Positions 17,892 to 26,171 of a stretch of 64,000 bases of DNA are shown piece after piece. The stretch spans positions 17,685 to 81,684 of the forward strand of contig NZ_BATR01000059.1 of NCBI RefSeq assembly GCF_000739655.1. The letters run 5' to 3'. A program made the translations under genes and the position numbers. The stretch is from Verrucomicrobium sp. BvORR106. Its GTDB lineage: Bacteria; Verrucomicrobiota; Verrucomicrobiia; Verrucomicrobiales; Verrucomicrobiaceae. The notes beneath the pieces were generated by a model. The model searched no databases, was not told the DNA's origin, and saw only the letters and a program-made list of their open reading frames with translations. Every line of letters begins with the position of its first letter. The stretch's first letter is position 1.

Positions 17892-18890
17892 ATGAACACG
17901 CCTTCTTCCTTGTTGGAGCATCCTTCCCGTCGTCAGTTCATCCTCCAGGGCCTGGCGGCTACTGGGGCGGCTTTGGTGGGAGGTCCGGCGGTGGCTGCGC
18001 CTTCGGCTACGGCTTCGCAACCCGTTTCGGAGTCGCTGGTGACCACGCTTTACGGCACGCTCGATGAGGCACAACGGAAGGCGTTGTGTTTTGATTTTGA
18101 CCACGCGCTGCGGTCCAAGGTGGACAACAACTGGCACATCACTCCCAAGCCGATCCGGGACGTGCTCAACAAGGACCAGCAGGCGATGGTGCGGGAGATC
18201 TTCGACAAGCTGCACAGCGACGAATACAAGGCCAAGGTCTGGGAGCAGTTTGACCAGGACAACAAGGGGGACGGTGGCTTTGGCAGTGCCAGCATCGCCC
18301 TCTTCGGCGAGCCGGGGAAAGGCAAGTTCGAGTTCGTGCTGACGGGGCGTCACTGCACGCGCCGTTGCGATGGTAACAGCCTGGCGGGCACGGCCTTCGG
18401 CGGGCCCATCTTCTACGGTCATGCTGCCAAGGGCTTCAATGAAAAGCCGGACCATCCCGGCAACGTGTACTGGTACCAGGCCAAGCGGGCCAATGAGGTG
18501 TTCGCCGCCTTGGATGGCAAGCAGCGGGAAATGGCGCTGCGTCCGGAAGGTCGCGGGGAGGCGGGCAACGCCACCGTGAAACTGACCGGGCGCAAGACCG
18601 GCATCGAAGGCATTCCCATGACGGAGCTCAGCTCTGATCAGAAGGACCTAGTGCGCAAGGTTCTGGCGGATCTGCTCCTGCCCTTCCGCAAGGAGGATGC
18701 CACTGAGGCACTCGGCTACATCGAGAAGGCGGGTTTTGACCACCTGCACATGGCCTTCTACAAGAATCAAGATGTGGGCAACGACGGCGTCTGGGATGTG
18801 TGGCAGCTCGAAGGACCGTCCATGATCTGGTACTTCCGTGGCGATCCCCATGTGCATTGCTGGGCGCACATCAAGGATGGCGTGGCGTGA
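17892..18890 (+). CDS. Tat-exported DUF3500-like protein
   Basis: A 332-residue protein beginning with a twin-arginine signal (R-R-Q-F-I-L-Q-G, then a hydrophobic A/G-rich stretch). The mature region has E-Q-R-K-A-L-C-F-D-F, W-H-I-T-P, a G-R-H-C-T-R-R-C-D-G segment, G-G-P-I-F-Y-G-H and an end rich in Trp and His. This resembles the poorly characterised DUF3500 family (PF12006) in order and style, but the match is from memory. Conserved His/Cys/Trp clusters hint at metal or cofactor binding. It is preceded by the long palindromic repeat and followed by a hairpin at 18904-18932, so it is probably a single-gene unit. Confidence 0.72.
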   Translation: MNTPSSLLEHPSRRQFILQGLAATGAALVGGPAVAAPSATASQPVSESLVTTLYGTLDEAQRKALCFDFDHALRSKVDNNWHITPKPIRDVLNKDQQAMVREIFDKLHSDEYKAKVWEQFDQDNKGDGGFGSASIALFGEPGKGKFEFVLTGRHCTRRCDGNSLAGTAFGGPIFYGHAAKGFNEKPDHPGNVYWYQAKRANEVFAALDGKQREMALRPEGRGEAGNATVKLTGRKTGIEGIPMTELSSDQKDLVRKVLADLLLPFRKEDATEALGYIEKAGFDHLHMAFYKNQDVGNDGVWDVWQLEGPSMIWYFRGDPHVHCWAHIKDGVA

Positions 18891-18903
18891 GGAATCTTCT
18901 ACT

Positions 18904-18932
18904 GCGCATCGTTCCTGCATTGAACGATGCGC
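18904..18932 (+). terminator. stem-loop after the DUF3500-like gene
   Basis: A perfect 11-base stem, 18904-18914 with 18922-18932 (GCGCATCGTTC and its complement), and a 7-base loop lie 14 bases after the stop codon. There is no T-run, so it is either a rho-dependent or weak terminator or an mRNA-stabilising hairpin. It covers the ATG at 18927, which argues against that codon as the start of the next gene. Confidence 0.5.
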
Positions 18933-18989
18933 AATGCGCAGTCACGTCAGGAAAATCATCCAGTTGCTATTGCTTTGTCTTCAGAACAT

Positions 18990-19418
18990 TTGACCGGGAT
19001 TTTTGTGCTGATGTGCGTCGCACTCAGCGTTGGATGTGCCGGGACCGTTGGCCAGCCACCAGATCAATTTGCCTACGATATGGAGGTGCCCATTGGTCCT
19101 CAGTTTGAGCGTATCGATTTAGCCGACGGAATTGATGCCAGTGAAGCTGATCTGTTGGCAAGCCTCTATTTTCAAAGACACGTCGGGTCCTGCGGGGCGA
19201 ACTTCCCCGCCATCAAAAAGGGAAATCGATGGCATGCCGGAACTCTCGCGGGTCCAGCGGGGCATCCGCAGGCAGAAATCACGGTGCATGCCAAAACGGG
19301 CGTTGTCCGGATGAAAGGTGAGCCTGTTTCGAAGCCTCCATGGGATGATCTCCGTGAGTGGGTCAGGATCGTTGAACGAATGGAACAGAGAAACGGCCTC
19401 CCCCGGAATAAGCTTTAA
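18990..19418 (+). CDS. hypothetical lipoprotein
   Basis: A protein of about 142 residues with a short hydrophobic leader and the lipobox-like L-S-V-G-C-A-G, so it is probably lipid-anchored. The remainder is polar, with one further cysteine (S-C-G-A-N-F), and ends with a charged helix. I do not recognise a family. The start is uncertain: an ATG at 18927 lies in a stem-loop arm, TTG 18990 gives a compact leader, and ATG 19011 would leave almost no leader. It is the first of several small same-strand genes with lower GC and no recognisable function. Confidence 0.6.
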   Translation: MTGIFVLMCVALSVGCAGTVGQPPDQFAYDMEVPIGPQFERIDLADGIDASEADLLASLYFQRHVGSCGANFPAIKKGNRWHAGTLAGPAGHPQAEITVHAKTGVVRMKGEPVSKPPWDDLREWVRIVERMEQRNGLPRNKL

Positions 19419-19527
19419 ACAATGGTGCTGAAGGTTGACATTTTTCCATGAGTTGGCAAAGCATGCTCTGGATTGCTCCCCGTCATCGCCGGGGGCGTCA
19501 GGTCAAAACTCCAACGGAATCGTCACC

Positions 19528-19842
19528 ATGATAGAGCTTCTCGTCATCCTCGTGCTGTGGGGAAAAATGGGAGAAAGGATGAAGGCGAGGGGATTTGCCA
19601 AGCCGATTTGGTTCCAGGTGCTGGTGCCGGCCAGCTGGCTCGGAGGAGCCTTTTTCAGCGCCATCGTCCGCGAGGTCATCCGGCTCTCCTTGGGCGCGGA
19701 AGAGCCGACTGGCACTTTTGAGGCGTACTTGTGGGCATTCGGAGGAGCCGTGCTGGCGACGGGCTTGCTGTTTTTGATCACCTCGTTCATTTCCCGCAAG
19801 CCGGAGGTCCTCCCTCCGCCGTTGCCCGAACAAGGGGCGTGA
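19528..19842 (+). CDS. small two-helix membrane protein, unknown function
   Basis: A 104-residue protein with a hydrophobic N-terminal helix, a second hydrophobic segment (W-F-Q-V-L-V-P-A-S-W-L-G), an acidic loop and a third strongly hydrophobic helix near residues 70-90. It ends in a proline-rich tail (P-P-P-L-P). The frame stays open to 19435, but ATG 19528 puts a membrane segment at the N-terminus. No family recognised. The next gene begins 15 bases after its stop, so they are likely co-transcribed. Confidence 0.6.
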   Translation: MIELLVILVLWGKMGERMKARGFAKPIWFQVLVPASWLGGAFFSAIVREVIRLSLGAEEPTGTFEAYLWAFGGAVLATGLLFLITSFISRKPEVLPPPLPEQGA

Positions 19843-19857
19843 CGTTTCTGCCGTTGC

Positions 19858-20322
19858 ATGAATACAAGATCTGCCTGGAGAATGGGTATGCTTATGCGTC
19901 GCCTGAGATGGTTATGGCAGGCCGTTGCTTTGGTGGCGGTTTGTTTTCTGACAGCCTGCAAGCTGCCACAGCATGGACCCAGATGTGCCTTCTCAGACGC
20001 TGAAACCACGGTGCCCGCAGGGGTGTGTCTGCTCGCGGCAGAGCACTACGTTGCGCACAAAGAGTGGCCTCAGTCGCAGGCCCAACTTGAGGCGCAAAGT
20101 GCCAGGCTGCTGAAGGAAGAGGAAAACAACACCGACCTCGCTCCTGAAGAGAAGGAAGCCTGGGAGGGATTCTTCAAACAGATCACTCGACTCACCTTCC
20201 ACAAGCAAGGCGACTCCCTCAAGCTGCGCGTCGAGTTCCTGATCGATGGGAAAAAGTTCCGCCGCACCGCCGTGTTGAAGCCTGGACCCGATGTGGATGC
20301 GATTTTGGAATCCTCGGCGTAG
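19858..20322 (+). CDS. hypothetical lipoprotein
   Basis: A 154-residue protein with a basic N-terminus (R-R-L-R-W-L-W), a hydrophobic core and lipobox L-T-A-C at about residue 34. The rest is mostly helical and charged (E-E-E-N-N-T-D, E-E-K-E-A-W-E). ATG 19858 gives a long n-region; in-frame ATGs a few codons later (M-L-M-R-R-L) would give a more standard leader. No known domain is visible. It belongs to a run of small lipoprotein and membrane-protein genes with no clear pathway. Confidence 0.65.
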   Translation: MNTRSAWRMGMLMRRLRWLWQAVALVAVCFLTACKLPQHGPRCAFSDAETTVPAGVCLLAAEHYVAHKEWPQSQAQLEAQSARLLKEEENNTDLAPEEKEAWEGFFKQITRLTFHKQGDSLKLRVEFLIDGKKFRRTAVLKPGPDVDAILESSA

Positions 20323-20438
20323 GCAGGGGCTGGTCTGCGATCTTCTTTCGACGATGGTGATACGTCGATTGACCGGGATGCTGTCCCTGTCATTATCCTG
20401 TTTCTTGAACGAGAACGATTGAACAGGATTATCTGCCT
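20323..20438. other. intergenic gap with imperfect inverted repeat
   Basis: The gap contains ATTATCCTGTT near 20390 and AACAGGATTAT near 20424, a near-perfect inverted pair around an ACGAGAACG-type centre. This resembles the small palindromic repeats common between genes in this phylum. No promoter could be assigned with confidence. Confidence 0.4.
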
Positions 20439-21092
20439 ATGAGTGACGGATTTCTCCACAAGTACTTTCTCAACAATGCCACCAAGCGGTTGCACAAGTG
20501 GGTGCACTACTTTGACATCTATGAGCGGCACTTTGCCCGTTTTCGCGGCAAGTCGCCGGTGATCATCGAGATCGGCGTCTTTGGCGGCGGGTCACTGGCC
20601 ATGTGGAAGGAGTACTTTGGTCCTGGGTGCAAGATTGTCGGGATCGACATCAATCCAGAATGCAAAGAGCATGAAGGCGAGGGGATCGAAGTGTTCATCG
20701 GCAGCCAGGATGATCCCGCAGTCATCGAATCCATCTTCGCCAAGTATCCTCACGTGGACATCGTGCTGGATGATGGCAGCCATATGATGCAGCACATGAT
20801 CCGTTCCTTTGAGCTGATGTATGACCGGGTCAACCCCAACGGGGTGTACATGGTGGAGGACACGCACACCTGTTACTGGAAAGAATATGAGGGCGGACTG
20901 GGGCGTGAGGGCAGTTTCATGGAGTTCGTGAAACACAAGCTGGATGAAATCAACGCCGTGCATAGCAAAGGGGCATTGCCTGTGTCGGAGTTCACACGCT
21001 CCACGGATTGCATCGCATGCTACGACAGCGTTGTGGTCTTTGAGCGCCGTCGTCAGAGCCAGCGCCAGGCACCGATCACCACACCCATGTGA
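20439..21092 (+). CDS. class I SAM-dependent methyltransferase (macrolide O-methyltransferase-like)
   Basis: A 217-residue enzyme. The SAM-binding motif I is V-I-I-E-I-G-V-F-G-G-G-S near residue 42-53, followed by the acidic strand V-G-I-D-I-N-P and the motif V-L-D-D-G-S-H. The G-V-Y-M-V-E-D-T-H-T segment is typical of the MycE/TylE-like and cephalosporin hydroxylase-like group, in which these residues bind metal. The substrate is unknown; a glycan or small-molecule hydroxyl is plausible. The stop overlaps the start of the next gene (TGATG), implying translational coupling. Confidence 0.85.
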   Translation: MSDGFLHKYFLNNATKRLHKWVHYFDIYERHFARFRGKSPVIIEIGVFGGGSLAMWKEYFGPGCKIVGIDINPECKEHEGEGIEVFIGSQDDPAVIESIFAKYPHVDIVLDDGSHMMQHMIRSFELMYDRVNPNGVYMVEDTHTCYWKEYEGGLGREGSFMEFVKHKLDEINAVHSKGALPVSEFTRSTDCIACYDSVVVFERRRQSQRQAPITTPM

Positions 21093-21514
21093 TGACGGTA
21101 CTGGCGTTCATCGTGGCAGGGTCATTGTTGGTCATTACCGGGTTGCATGTCTACTGGGCATTGGGCGGCAGGTGGGGAGGAGAGGCTGCGTTGCCCAGGA
21201 AGGCGGATGGGACTTTGCTCTTCAAGCCGGGCGTTGCAGGTTGCTTCGTCGTCGCTCTGGGCCTCGCTGCGACCGCGGGTGTTTGTGCGGTCAGGTTCAC
21301 CCTGCGCCTTCCGCCCGTGGGCCTCTCAGTCGCCACCTGGACATTCTGGGTGATGACGGCGGTGTTTGCCTTGCGGGTCTTGGGGGACTTTCAGTATGTG
21401 GGATTGTTTCGCAAAGTGAGAACCACGGACTTTGCCGCGATGGATGCCAAGGTGTACACGCCGCTGTGTGCTGGGTATGCACTCGCCTTCGCGACTCTGG
21501 CCATGGCAGCGTAG
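21092..21514 (+). CDS. DUF3995 family membrane protein
   Basis: A 140-residue inner-membrane protein with four hydrophobic segments. It begins with a helix followed by H-V-Y-W-A-L-G-G, the pattern I recognise for DUF3995 (PF13160), and ends with a short helix. A second hallmark, R-V-L-G-D-F-Q-Y-V-G, precedes the last helix. Function is unknown. The ATG at 21092 shares a base with the methyltransferase stop, so the two are probably made together, although no functional link is obvious. Confidence 0.78.
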   Translation: MTVLAFIVAGSLLVITGLHVYWALGGRWGGEAALPRKADGTLLFKPGVAGCFVVALGLAATAGVCAVRFTLRLPPVGLSVATWTFWVMTAVFALRVLGDFQYVGLFRKVRTTDFAAMDAKVYTPLCAGYALAFATLAMAA

Positions 21515-21538
21515 TTCGTCCTTTCAAAGAACACTTTT

Positions 21539-21931
21539 ATGAATCCGCAGCATCCCTTTCCCGGCACGCCCCATCTAGGCCCTGTTCCTGGCGTTCTTTT
21601 CTGGTTCAAGGCCTACTGCGTATTGATGTGCTTCATCTATCTGGCGGTGGCTCTCGGGTCGTTGTTCTTTTTTCTATTTCCCGCTGAGAAACTGGAGATG
21701 GGGCAAACGGAGGCGTGGATCATCGGAGGGGTATTTCTCGGGATGGGGGTGCCCTTGTTTGCGATGTTCCTGGTGCCTTTCTTTGCACCCTTCCGCCCTT
21801 GGGCCTGGGGCTATGCCATGGCGCTGATCTGTATTGGGATGCTGAGTCCGTGCTTCTGGCCGATCTGCATCCCCCTGATGATCTATTGGTTGAAGCCAGA
21901 GGTGAAGGGGCTGTTTGGGCTGCGGGTATGA
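21539..21931 (+). CDS. small four-helix membrane protein, unknown function
   Basis: A 130-residue, very hydrophobic protein with about three to four membrane helices (centred near residues 30, 65, 85 and 105) and a proline-rich N-terminus. No family is recognised. It lies 24 bases after the DUF3995 gene on the same strand and probably belongs to the same transcript. Its codon use looks slightly less GC-rich than that of the large genes around it, as for the other small genes from 18.9 to 22 kb. Confidence 0.6.
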   Translation: MNPQHPFPGTPHLGPVPGVLFWFKAYCVLMCFIYLAVALGSLFFFLFPAEKLEMGQTEAWIIGGVFLGMGVPLFAMFLVPFFAPFRPWAWGYAMALICIGMLSPCFWPICIPLMIYWLKPEVKGLFGLRV

Positions 21932-22016
21932 CCCTGCCTGAGGGGATGTCAACGGAGTGACGGCCGTCGCCTTCGCGGGGCAAGAACCGCTTCCACACGA
22001 GCGTCTTCCCTACTTG

Positions 22017-22403
22017 ATGAACGCTGAATCGTCCACCCCCACCGGCCCCTTGCTGATCCGACATGAAGGGCATACCGCGCGTGAGCGCAGCACTTGTGGT
22101 TGGCGGGACCGGCTCATCAGTCATGAGGACATCCCGCTTTCACCGGCCGCCTGGGCGCACGCGGTGGATATCGACGGGGCACGGCTTCATTATCACAAGC
22201 GGTCCACGGAGCTCTACTATGTGCTGGAAGGCAGCGGGCATGTCGTGCTGGATGGCGTGGAGGAAGCGGTGAGCAAAGGTTCCCTCGTGCACATTCCGCC
22301 AGGGGTGGTGCACGGGGCCCGCGGCAAGATGCGGGTGCTGGTGGTGGGCATCCCGGACATTGCCGAGGACGACTACTTTGAAGTCGCTGGTTCTCTGGCG
22401 TAG
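22017..22403 (+). CDS. cupin-domain protein
   Basis: A 128-residue single-domain cupin. The first cupin motif is visible as H-Y-H-K-R-S-T-E-L-Y-Y-V-L-E-G-S-G, with His, His and Glu as likely metal ligands. The second is H-I-P-P-G-V-V-H-G, with the last His. Such small cupins are metal-binding isomerases, dioxygenases or sensory proteins; the substrate cannot be told. A GTG at 21957 would extend it by 20 residues that do not look conserved, so ATG 22017 was chosen. The gap to the following transporter is 174 bases with no other feature seen. Confidence 0.8.
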   Translation: MNAESSTPTGPLLIRHEGHTARERSTCGWRDRLISHEDIPLSPAAWAHAVDIDGARLHYHKRSTELYYVLEGSGHVVLDGVEEAVSKGSLVHIPPGVVHGARGKMRVLVVGIPDIAEDDYFEVAGSLA

Positions 22404-22577
22404 CCGCCCGCCCGGGTGGAGAGGCGGCTGTCAGGCGGGTGCCAATTTTTGTCCGATCAAGCCCAGACAGATGGGGCGTGCATTCTGTAGGATGACGCAG
22501 GGTTTGAGATTCGATTCATCCAGGGGCCGTGTGGATTTCCGCTCACGGCAGGGACGTCAACTTGACCCGATTTTTCC

Positions 22578-23915
22578 ATGCACTCCCGCTTGTTCCTCTG
22601 GTCCCTTGTCTCCGCACTGGCGGGTTTTCTTTTCGGGTTCGACACGGTGGTGATCTCCGGGGCGGAGAAGACCATCCAGCAGCTCTGGGGACTGAGTGCG
22701 GAGATGCACGGGCTGGCGATGGGGGCAGCACTCTGGGGCACGGTGGTGGGCTCCCTGGCGGGAAGCTGGCCCACCGACCGCTTCGGGCGGAAGCATACGC
22801 TCCTGTCCATCGGGGTGCTTTTTCTCATTGGGTCCCTGTGGTCCGCTTTCGCAAACGAGGTGTATTCCTTCATGGCGGCAAGGTTTCTTGGCGGAATCGC
22901 CATCGGGGTCTCCACCGTGGCGGCTCCGCTCTACATCGCAGAGATCTCACCGCCGGAGAGCCGGGGACGTCTGGCGGGCATGTTCCAGTTCAACATCGTG
23001 TTTGGCATCTTGGTCGCCTTCTGCTCGAACTACCTGTTCTCAGGGTTGGGTGATCACGCCTGGCGCTGGATGCTGGGGATCATGGCGGTGCCATCTGTGA
23101 TCTACACGGCAGCGTGTTTCCTCATCCCTGAGAGCCCGCGTTGGCTCCTGACCCGTGGCGCAAACCGCCCCGGCGGCCTGGCGGTGCTACGCAAGATCCA
23201 CCCGCGGGCGGGGAAGGAAGAGCTGAACGCCATGGCGGACGGCATGACCGCTCCTGCGGGCCTGACCGCCGATTCCAGCCGGGGATTCTGGTGCCGGGAG
23301 ATGCGCACTCCCATCCTCATTGCTTTTCTGGTCGCCTTCTTCAACCAGCTCTCGGGCATCAACGCCATTCTGTATTTTGCGCCTCGCATCTTTGAACTCA
23401 CGGGGCTTGGTCAGCAGGCGGCCCTGCTGCAGTCGGCTGGGATCGGCGTGACCAATCTCATCTTCACCTTTGTCGGTCTTTGGCTCATTGACCGCGTGGG
23501 GCGGCGCACGCTGCTCTACGTAGGCTCGTTTGGATACATCCTCTCTCTGGGGCTGACGGCGTGGGCCTTCTACTCCGGCCACTATTCGATTGTGCCAGCA
23601 TGCATCTTTGCCTTCATTGCCGCCCATGCCGTGGGGCAGGGGACAGTGATCTGGGTGCTCATCTCAGAGATCTTTCCAGACCGCTTTCGGGCGATGGGGC
23701 AGTCGCTGGGGAGCTTCACCCACTGGATCTTCGCAGCGCTCCTCACCACGGTCTTTCCCCTGGCGGTCACGGCGTTCCATCCGGGTGCGGTGTTCCTTTT
23801 CTTCTGCTTCATGATGGTCCTTCAGCTGATCTGGGTGAAGCTGATGGTGCCAGAGACGAAGAACCGTTCTCTGGAGGAAATTCAGCGGGAACTGGTGGGC
23901 AGGCGGCCCTCCTGA
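22578..23915 (+). CDS. MFS sugar transporter (XylE/GLUT family)
   Basis: A 445-residue, 12-helix transporter. Sugar-porter signatures are clear: F-L-F-G-F-D-T in helix 1, D-R-F-G-R-K after helix 2, R-F-L-G-G-I-A-I-G, P-E-S-P-R-W-L-L at the end of the first half, Q-L-S-G-I-N-A-I in helix 7, D-R-V-G-R-R-T-L, and P-E-T-K-N-R at the C-terminus. It probably imports a hexose or pentose with protons. No enzyme for the sugar is adjacent, so the substrate is not known. The transport genes here are interspersed with small lipoproteins rather than catabolic genes. Confidence 0.93.
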   Translation: MHSRLFLWSLVSALAGFLFGFDTVVISGAEKTIQQLWGLSAEMHGLAMGAALWGTVVGSLAGSWPTDRFGRKHTLLSIGVLFLIGSLWSAFANEVYSFMAARFLGGIAIGVSTVAAPLYIAEISPPESRGRLAGMFQFNIVFGILVAFCSNYLFSGLGDHAWRWMLGIMAVPSVIYTAACFLIPESPRWLLTRGANRPGGLAVLRKIHPRAGKEELNAMADGMTAPAGLTADSSRGFWCREMRTPILIAFLVAFFNQLSGINAILYFAPRIFELTGLGQQAALLQSAGIGVTNLIFTFVGLWLIDRVGRRTLLYVGSFGYILSLGLTAWAFYSGHYSIVPACIFAFIAAHAVGQGTVIWVLISEIFPDRFRAMGQSLGSFTHWIFAALLTTVFPLAVTAFHPGAVFLFFCFMMVLQLIWVKLMVPETKNRSLEEIQRELVGRRPS

Positions 23916-24101
23916 ATCACCCGGCCACCGTTCGAGGAAACGGATTTGTTCCCCTGGAAGACCGCCGCGGAGAGGCCGGCGCCCGATTGAATAGAAAGAC
24001 GTTAGCAAGCGTCCATCCCAGCCAACCGCAGCGGATGTTGAGCAAGTTTCCGTCCCTACTCAGGGCGGCGGTCCAGCATCCCCTGTTTCAGACCCATCCC
24101 T

Positions 24102-24263
24102 ATGAAATCTCTCCTCACGTTAGGCATGGCCCTTGCGGCCACCCTGTTGTTCAGCAGTTGTTACCACCACTACCCCCACCACGGGCACGGCCATGGCGGC
24201 TTCCAGCGGGAGCGGAATTGGAAGAAGCATCACCATGACCACGACCATCACGACCATCATTGA
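24102..24263 (+). CDS. histidine-rich micro-lipoprotein
   Basis: A 53-residue protein with a clear lipoprotein leader: K in the n-region, a hydrophobic core, and S-S-C at residues 18-20. The mature peptide of about 34 residues contains 16 histidines, including H-H-Y-P-H-H-G-H-G-H and H-H-H-D-H-D-H-H-D-H-H. It would be lipid-anchored at the outer or inner membrane and could bind Ni, Zn, Cu or heme. It stands alone between the sugar transporter and an unknown exported protein. Hairpins at 24288-24309 and 24342-24364 follow. Confidence 0.72.
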   Translation: MKSLLTLGMALAATLLFSSCYHHYPHHGHGHGGFQRERNWKKHHHDHDHHDHH

Positions 24264-24341
24264 GACGCCAGCCAATCAGGACAGACCCTGGCGCTCTTCG
24301 CAGCGCCGGGAGGGTGAAAGCTTCGTGCGCTGCCAAAAAAA

Positions 24342-24364
24342 GCGTGGCGGTATGACCGCCATGC
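24342..24364. terminator. hairpin with minus-strand T-run (bidirectional or orphan terminator)
   Basis: A 10-base stem, 24342-24351 with 24355-24364 (GCGTGGCGGT, one G-U pair), has a 3-base loop and is preceded on the plus strand by seven A's (24335-24341). Read on the minus strand this is a stem followed by a T-run, a standard intrinsic terminator. Read on the plus strand it closes the His-rich lipoprotein transcript without a T-run. A second small GGCGCT/AGCGCC hairpin lies at 24288-24309. Confidence 0.5.
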
Positions 24365-24398
24365 TGTGTTAACATGGGGTGAATTTGAATTGGCAGCC

Positions 24399-24854
24399 AT
24401 GAGTCGAGTGCGGCTTGTAATCACAGCCTTGGGATTGTTGCTGGTGATCGGGACGGCGGGAGCGATCCTGAAAGGGTGCCGGGCGGAACCTCGACCCCGG
24501 GTGACCATGGCAGAGGTCAAACTCTTCAATTGCGATTTTTCCGAAGGCTCCGTCAACACCGTGCGCATTCCTGGCGGCATGGTGTCCACCATTCAGATCA
24601 AAGAAAGTCCCAAGGTGGCGGTGAGGCTCCTGGATCTAGAGCTGGATCCCGGGGCGGCCCGTCCCCTGAGCATCTACTTCCACTCAGGCACTCCTTTGGC
24701 GACAGCTGCGAAGGACGGAGGGGTCAAGAGCCAGCTCCTCTTTGATCAGACCTCCAAACACACGGAGCAGATGCTTGTGGTCGGGCCGCAGGGCGGCAAG
24801 CTCGTCATAGAGCACCGGCATGAGCGCGGGCCGGTGCTCCTGACCTTGAAGTGA
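24399..24854 (+). CDS. hypothetical exported or membrane-anchored protein
   Basis: A 151-residue protein with one N-terminal hydrophobic segment (L-V-I-T-A-L-G-L-L-L-V-I) followed by I-L-K-G-C, so it is membrane-anchored or a lipoprotein. The rest is beta-rich (V-K-L-F-N-C-D-F, S-T-I-Q-I-K, V-A-V-R-L-L-D-L-E-L). No family is recognised. ATG 24399 follows a hairpin and gives a signal-like start; a longer frame to 24366 overlaps that hairpin. It converges on the lipoprotein gene at 24874 with a 19-base gap. Confidence 0.6.
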   Translation: MSRVRLVITALGLLLVIGTAGAILKGCRAEPRPRVTMAEVKLFNCDFSEGSVNTVRIPGGMVSTIQIKESPKVAVRLLDLELDPGAARPLSIYFHSGTPLATAAKDGGVKSQLLFDQTSKHTEQMLVVGPQGGKLVIEHRHERGPVLLTLK

Positions 24855-24873
24855 ACTTTCCGTCGGGAATGAG

Positions 24874-26079
24874 CTACTGGGGGCGCGCCACCATGAGGCT
24901 CGTATTGGCCGGCATGTTCAGGTAGCCGATGCCGAAGCTCAGCGGACGCGGGCCCTGTTGTTGCTGGGCGTTGAGGAGGTCTGGCTGCTCGTACTCCTTG
25001 AAGATATCCTGCACGCCCTGGTAGTTGCCATAGAGGTTCACCTTCCAGTTCTGGTCGATGAAGTTGCGATAGGGCACACCGCTGGGGTCCTGCACGACGC
25101 CCCGACTCTGCACCAGGATGAAGTTCCGCACGTTGGAGAAGTAGGACTCGTGCATGAGGTAGGAGGCGCTCTTCGCCAGCGTCGCCGGGCGGCCCAGGCT
25201 GGTGGCGTAGCGCAGGAAGGGGCCGTTGGGCTTCAAGGCGTCGTTCGACAGGTTCTGCGTGAAATAGTAGATCCGCTTGGGTCCGTGCGGACCACTGATG
25301 CGAATGAGCAGGCCTGGTGACGTGCTCTGGGTGGCCGCAGAGACAACAGGGGTGCCGTTGTCATCCAGTCGGGCCGCTTCGATGGACTCCACGACGTGGC
25401 CGGTGCGAGCAATGAAGACCAGGAATACCGGCAGCACTCCTCGGAAACGGGAAGCCTGCAGGTCCTGGCGCATCTCCTTGGTGATGAAGTACGAGAATTG
25501 CAGGACGGTATCGAGCGAGTTCCAGAGGCTGTCCAGACCCACATCAATGTCCGACTCGGTCACCGTCTCCCAGGCAGGGAGGGGATCGCAGGCCTCCAGA
25601 CCGCACATCAGGTAGGTTTCTGAGTACGGGAAGAACACGCTGGCAAAGAGAAAGTCAGGGCCGCTGAAGGGATAGAAAACGGCGGGACTGCCACGGAGGT
25701 CACTGATTTCCGACTGCGCCCACTGATTGACGGGGCGGCCGTGACGCCACTCGAAGTCGCGCCAGAGGGAGTTCATGCGCAGGGAATGGTTTTTCCAGGC
25801 AGCGGAACTGCGGAGGTGGCCAAAGGCGTCCTGCCCGTTCACCGGCGGCATGCCAGCCAGGAACCGGGCGGTGTCATTGAGCGCTGCGGACGCCACCGGT
25901 ACGGCGACTCCCGTGGCTGCGGGAAATAATTCCCCATCCCCTGCCGGTTCTGCACGGAGCACCTGGGTGCCCGTTCCGGTTGGTTGCGCGGGCTTGGAGC
26001 TGCTGCCGCAGTGGGTGAGGGTCAGGAGGGGGAGGGAGACCAGCAGGGTCCGGAGAAGGGGGAGTACGCAGGGACGCAT
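24874..26079 (-). CDS. large hypothetical lipoprotein
   Basis: A 401-residue protein. The leader is hydrophobic and ends in lipobox L-T-H-C-G-S-S. A Ser/Pro/Thr/Gly-rich linker follows, then a globular region with aromatic motifs (W-R-D-F-E-W-R-H, F-S-G-P-D-F-L-F-A, and I-Y-Y-F-T-Q-N-L near the end). I do not recognise the family, although the fold looks conserved rather than low-complexity. ATG 26079 was chosen; 14 residues of upstream frame are not signal-like. It is divergent from the APC transporter gene, with about 92 bases of shared regulatory space. Confidence 0.7.
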   Translation of the reverse strand: MRPCVLPLLRTLLVSLPLLTLTHCGSSSKPAQPTGTGTQVLRAEPAGDGELFPAATGVAVPVASAALNDTARFLAGMPPVNGQDAFGHLRSSAAWKNHSLRMNSLWRDFEWRHGRPVNQWAQSEISDLRGSPAVFYPFSGPDFLFASVFFPYSETYLMCGLEACDPLPAWETVTESDIDVGLDSLWNSLDTVLQFSYFITKEMRQDLQASRFRGVLPVFLVFIARTGHVVESIEAARLDDNGTPVVSAATQSTSPGLLIRISGPHGPKRIYYFTQNLSNDALKPNGPFLRYATSLGRPATLAKSASYLMHESYFSNVRNFILVQSRGVVQDPSGVPYRNFIDQNWKVNLYGNYQGVQDIFKEYEQPDLLNAQQQQGPRPLSFGIGYLNMPANTSLMVARPQ

Positions 26080-26171
26080 CGGGCGCGAGACTAGCAGAGA
26101 ACATGACAAGAGGAAGCGCAAAACCGTGCTTCTGCTGGCCAGCCCGGCCCGGGCATGCTACAGAGCCCCCG

